Origin: Streptosporangiaceae bacterium
GTDB lineage: Bacteria > Actinomycetota > Actinomycetes > Streptosporangiales > Streptosporangiaceae
Direction: 5' to 3'
DNA length: 5,856 bases
Assembly (NCBI GenBank): GCA_030042885.1
Contig: JASHYW010000196.1
Location: 1 to 5,856, forward strand
The stretch's first letter is position 1; every line of letters starts with the position of its first letter. Below, in pieces: positions 4,917 to 5,856 of this stretch. The notes below the pieces were generated by a model. That model searched no databases. It worked only from the letters and a program-made list of their open reading frames with translations, and had not been told where the DNA came from. Made by a program: the position numbers and the translations under genes.

Positions 4917-5856
4917 GTGAGCGTGGTTCGCGTGGCGACGTGTCAGTTCCCGGTGAGCGACCGGATCGAGGCGAACCTCGGGTACATCAAGCGGCACGTG
5001 CGCGCCGCGAGACGGCGGGGAGCGGACGTCGCGCACTTCCCCGAGGGGGCGCTGCCGGGCTATGCGGGGACGGACTTCACCACCTTCGCGGGCTTCGACT
5101 GGGATGCGCTGCGGCGGGCTACCACCGAGGTGCTCCGGTGTGCTCGCGAGGCCGGGATCTGGGTTGTCCTGGGCTCGGCACACCGCCTGGGCGATGGCCA
5201 TAAGCCGCACAACAGCCTGTACGTCATCAACGACGCCGGGCAGATCGTGGACCGGTATGACAAGCGGTTCTGCGCAGGGACCCCGGACGGGCAATCAGGC
5301 GACCTCGCGCACTACAGTCCTGGCGGGCACTCCAGCGTGTGGCTCATCAACGGCGTCTGCTGCGGGGCGCTGATCTGCTATGACTACCGTTTCCCCGAAC
5401 TGTACCGCGACTACAAGAAACAGGGCGTCGAGCTGGTGTTCCATTCGTTCCACGCGGCCAATGCCTCCGCCGGGCGGGTTAGGGCGATCGGGGAGGCGAT
5501 CGGCACCGCGTTCACCCGGGTCAATCGGGCGGCCACGCACACCTACCCTGCGATCACGATGCCCGCCGCGATGACGGCGGCGGCGGCCAGTAATCATGTG
5601 TGGATCAGCTGCCCGAACTCCTCGGCGCCGCAGAGCCTATGGCCGGCCTTCTTTGTCAGGGCCGACGGTGTCACCGTCGGCCGGTTGCGCCGTAACCGCC
5701 CGGGCGTCCTGGTCGTGACGGTAGACACCGAGCAGGACCTGTACGATTCCGCGGCCGCCTGGCGCGGCCGGGCCATGGCGGGCGAGCTTCACAGCGGCAC
5801 GCTGGTCAGCGATCCACGGTCGGCGGACCGCACGGTGCTGTTAGGCGCCGAGACAG
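4917..5856 (+). CDS. Carbon-nitrogen hydrolase (nitrilase superfamily), 3' end beyond window
   Basis: The frame opens at GTG 4917 and remains open to the right edge, giving 313 codons with no stop; the C-terminus is missing only because the window ends. The opening VRVATCQFPV is the typical first strand of the fold. The catalytic triad is complete: Glu43 in HFPEGALPGY, Lys116 in RYDKRF and Cys154 in GALICYDYRFPELYR. The strand GIWVVLGSAHR and the segment HNSLYVINDAGQIVDRY are also family hallmarks. Members hydrolyse nitriles, amides or N-carbamoyl compounds; nothing here fixes the substrate. No clear SD precedes either GTG 4917 or the alternative in-frame GTG 4923. The upstream neighbour is a pseudogene on the same strand, 85 bp away. 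It is probably cytoplasmic, with no signal peptide. Confidence 0.9.
   Translation, partial: MSVVRVATCQFPVSDRIEANLGYIKRHVRAARRRGADVAHFPEGALPGYAGTDFTTFAGFDWDALRRATTEVLRCAREAGIWVVLGSAHRLGDGHKPHNSLYVINDAGQIVDRYDKRFCAGTPDGQSGDLAHYSPGGHSSVWLINGVCCGALICYDYRFPELYRDYKKQGVELVFHSFHAANASAGRVRAIGEAIGTAFTRVNRAATHTYPAITMPAAMTAAAASNHVWISCPNSSAPQSLWPAFFVRADGVTVGRLRRNRPGVLVVTVDTEQDLYDSAAAWRGRAMAGELHSGTLVSDPRSADRTVLLGAET

Noticed and set aside
4773..5597. Minus-strand frames of 173 and 100 codons opposite the nitrilase gene
   Set aside because: They overlap a gene with a complete Glu-Lys-Cys catalytic triad on the plus strand and read as composition shadows.
1..5856. CRISPR array, tRNA, rRNA, insertion sequence or attachment-site duplication
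   Set aside because: No regularly spaced repeats, cloverleaf-like segments, transposase motifs or long direct repeats were seen on either strand.

Overview
The window is very GC-rich. Its coding frames end almost every codon in G or C, GTG starts occur beside ATG, and Shine-Dalgarno sequences are strong where present. Together with the protein families seen, this points to a chromosome of a high-GC actinomycete, probably of the Streptosporangiales/Streptomyces kind. That placement rests on composition and family flavour, not on a marker gene. I see no rRNA, tRNA, CRISPR array, insertion sequence or phage gene.

Layout. At the left edge (1-186) a minus-strand reading frame looks protein-like but has no usable start and runs off the window. 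Beside it is a long perfect hairpin (159-198), just past the end of a two-gene minus-strand operon. That operon is a 64-residue helical protein (856-1050, GTG start, perfect SD) followed by an MBL-fold-like protein (207-833) that lacks the usual metal-binding motif. A 233-bp gap (1051-1283) separates it from a divergently transcribed FUSC/aromatic-acid-exporter-type membrane protein (1284-2576). The latter converges, 29 bp apart, with a luciferase-like (LLM) flavin-dependent oxidoreductase on the minus strand (2606-3475).

From about 3564 to 4900 the window is mostly debris. There is a 50-codon stub resembling the N-terminus of a DUF1349 protein, a small intact-looking conserved actinobacterial-type ORF (3678-3872, minus), a frameshifted gene directly upstream of and overlapping it (3865-4126, minus), and a frameshifted, truncated membrane-anchored propeller-like protein (4165-4831, plus). 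The sequence then returns to an intact gene: a carbon-nitrogen hydrolase (nitrilase superfamily) with all three catalytic residues, from a GTG at 4917 and open to the right edge.

The intact genes (a putative small-molecule exporter, a flavin oxidoreductase, a nitrilase-type amidohydrolase and an MBL-like protein) could all handle small molecules. They are not arranged as one operon, so I do not claim a shared pathway. I see no clearly new defence or mobile system. The most interesting signals are the cluster of decaying genes, including one whose ribosome binding site is still perfect, and the MBL-like protein without its metal motif.
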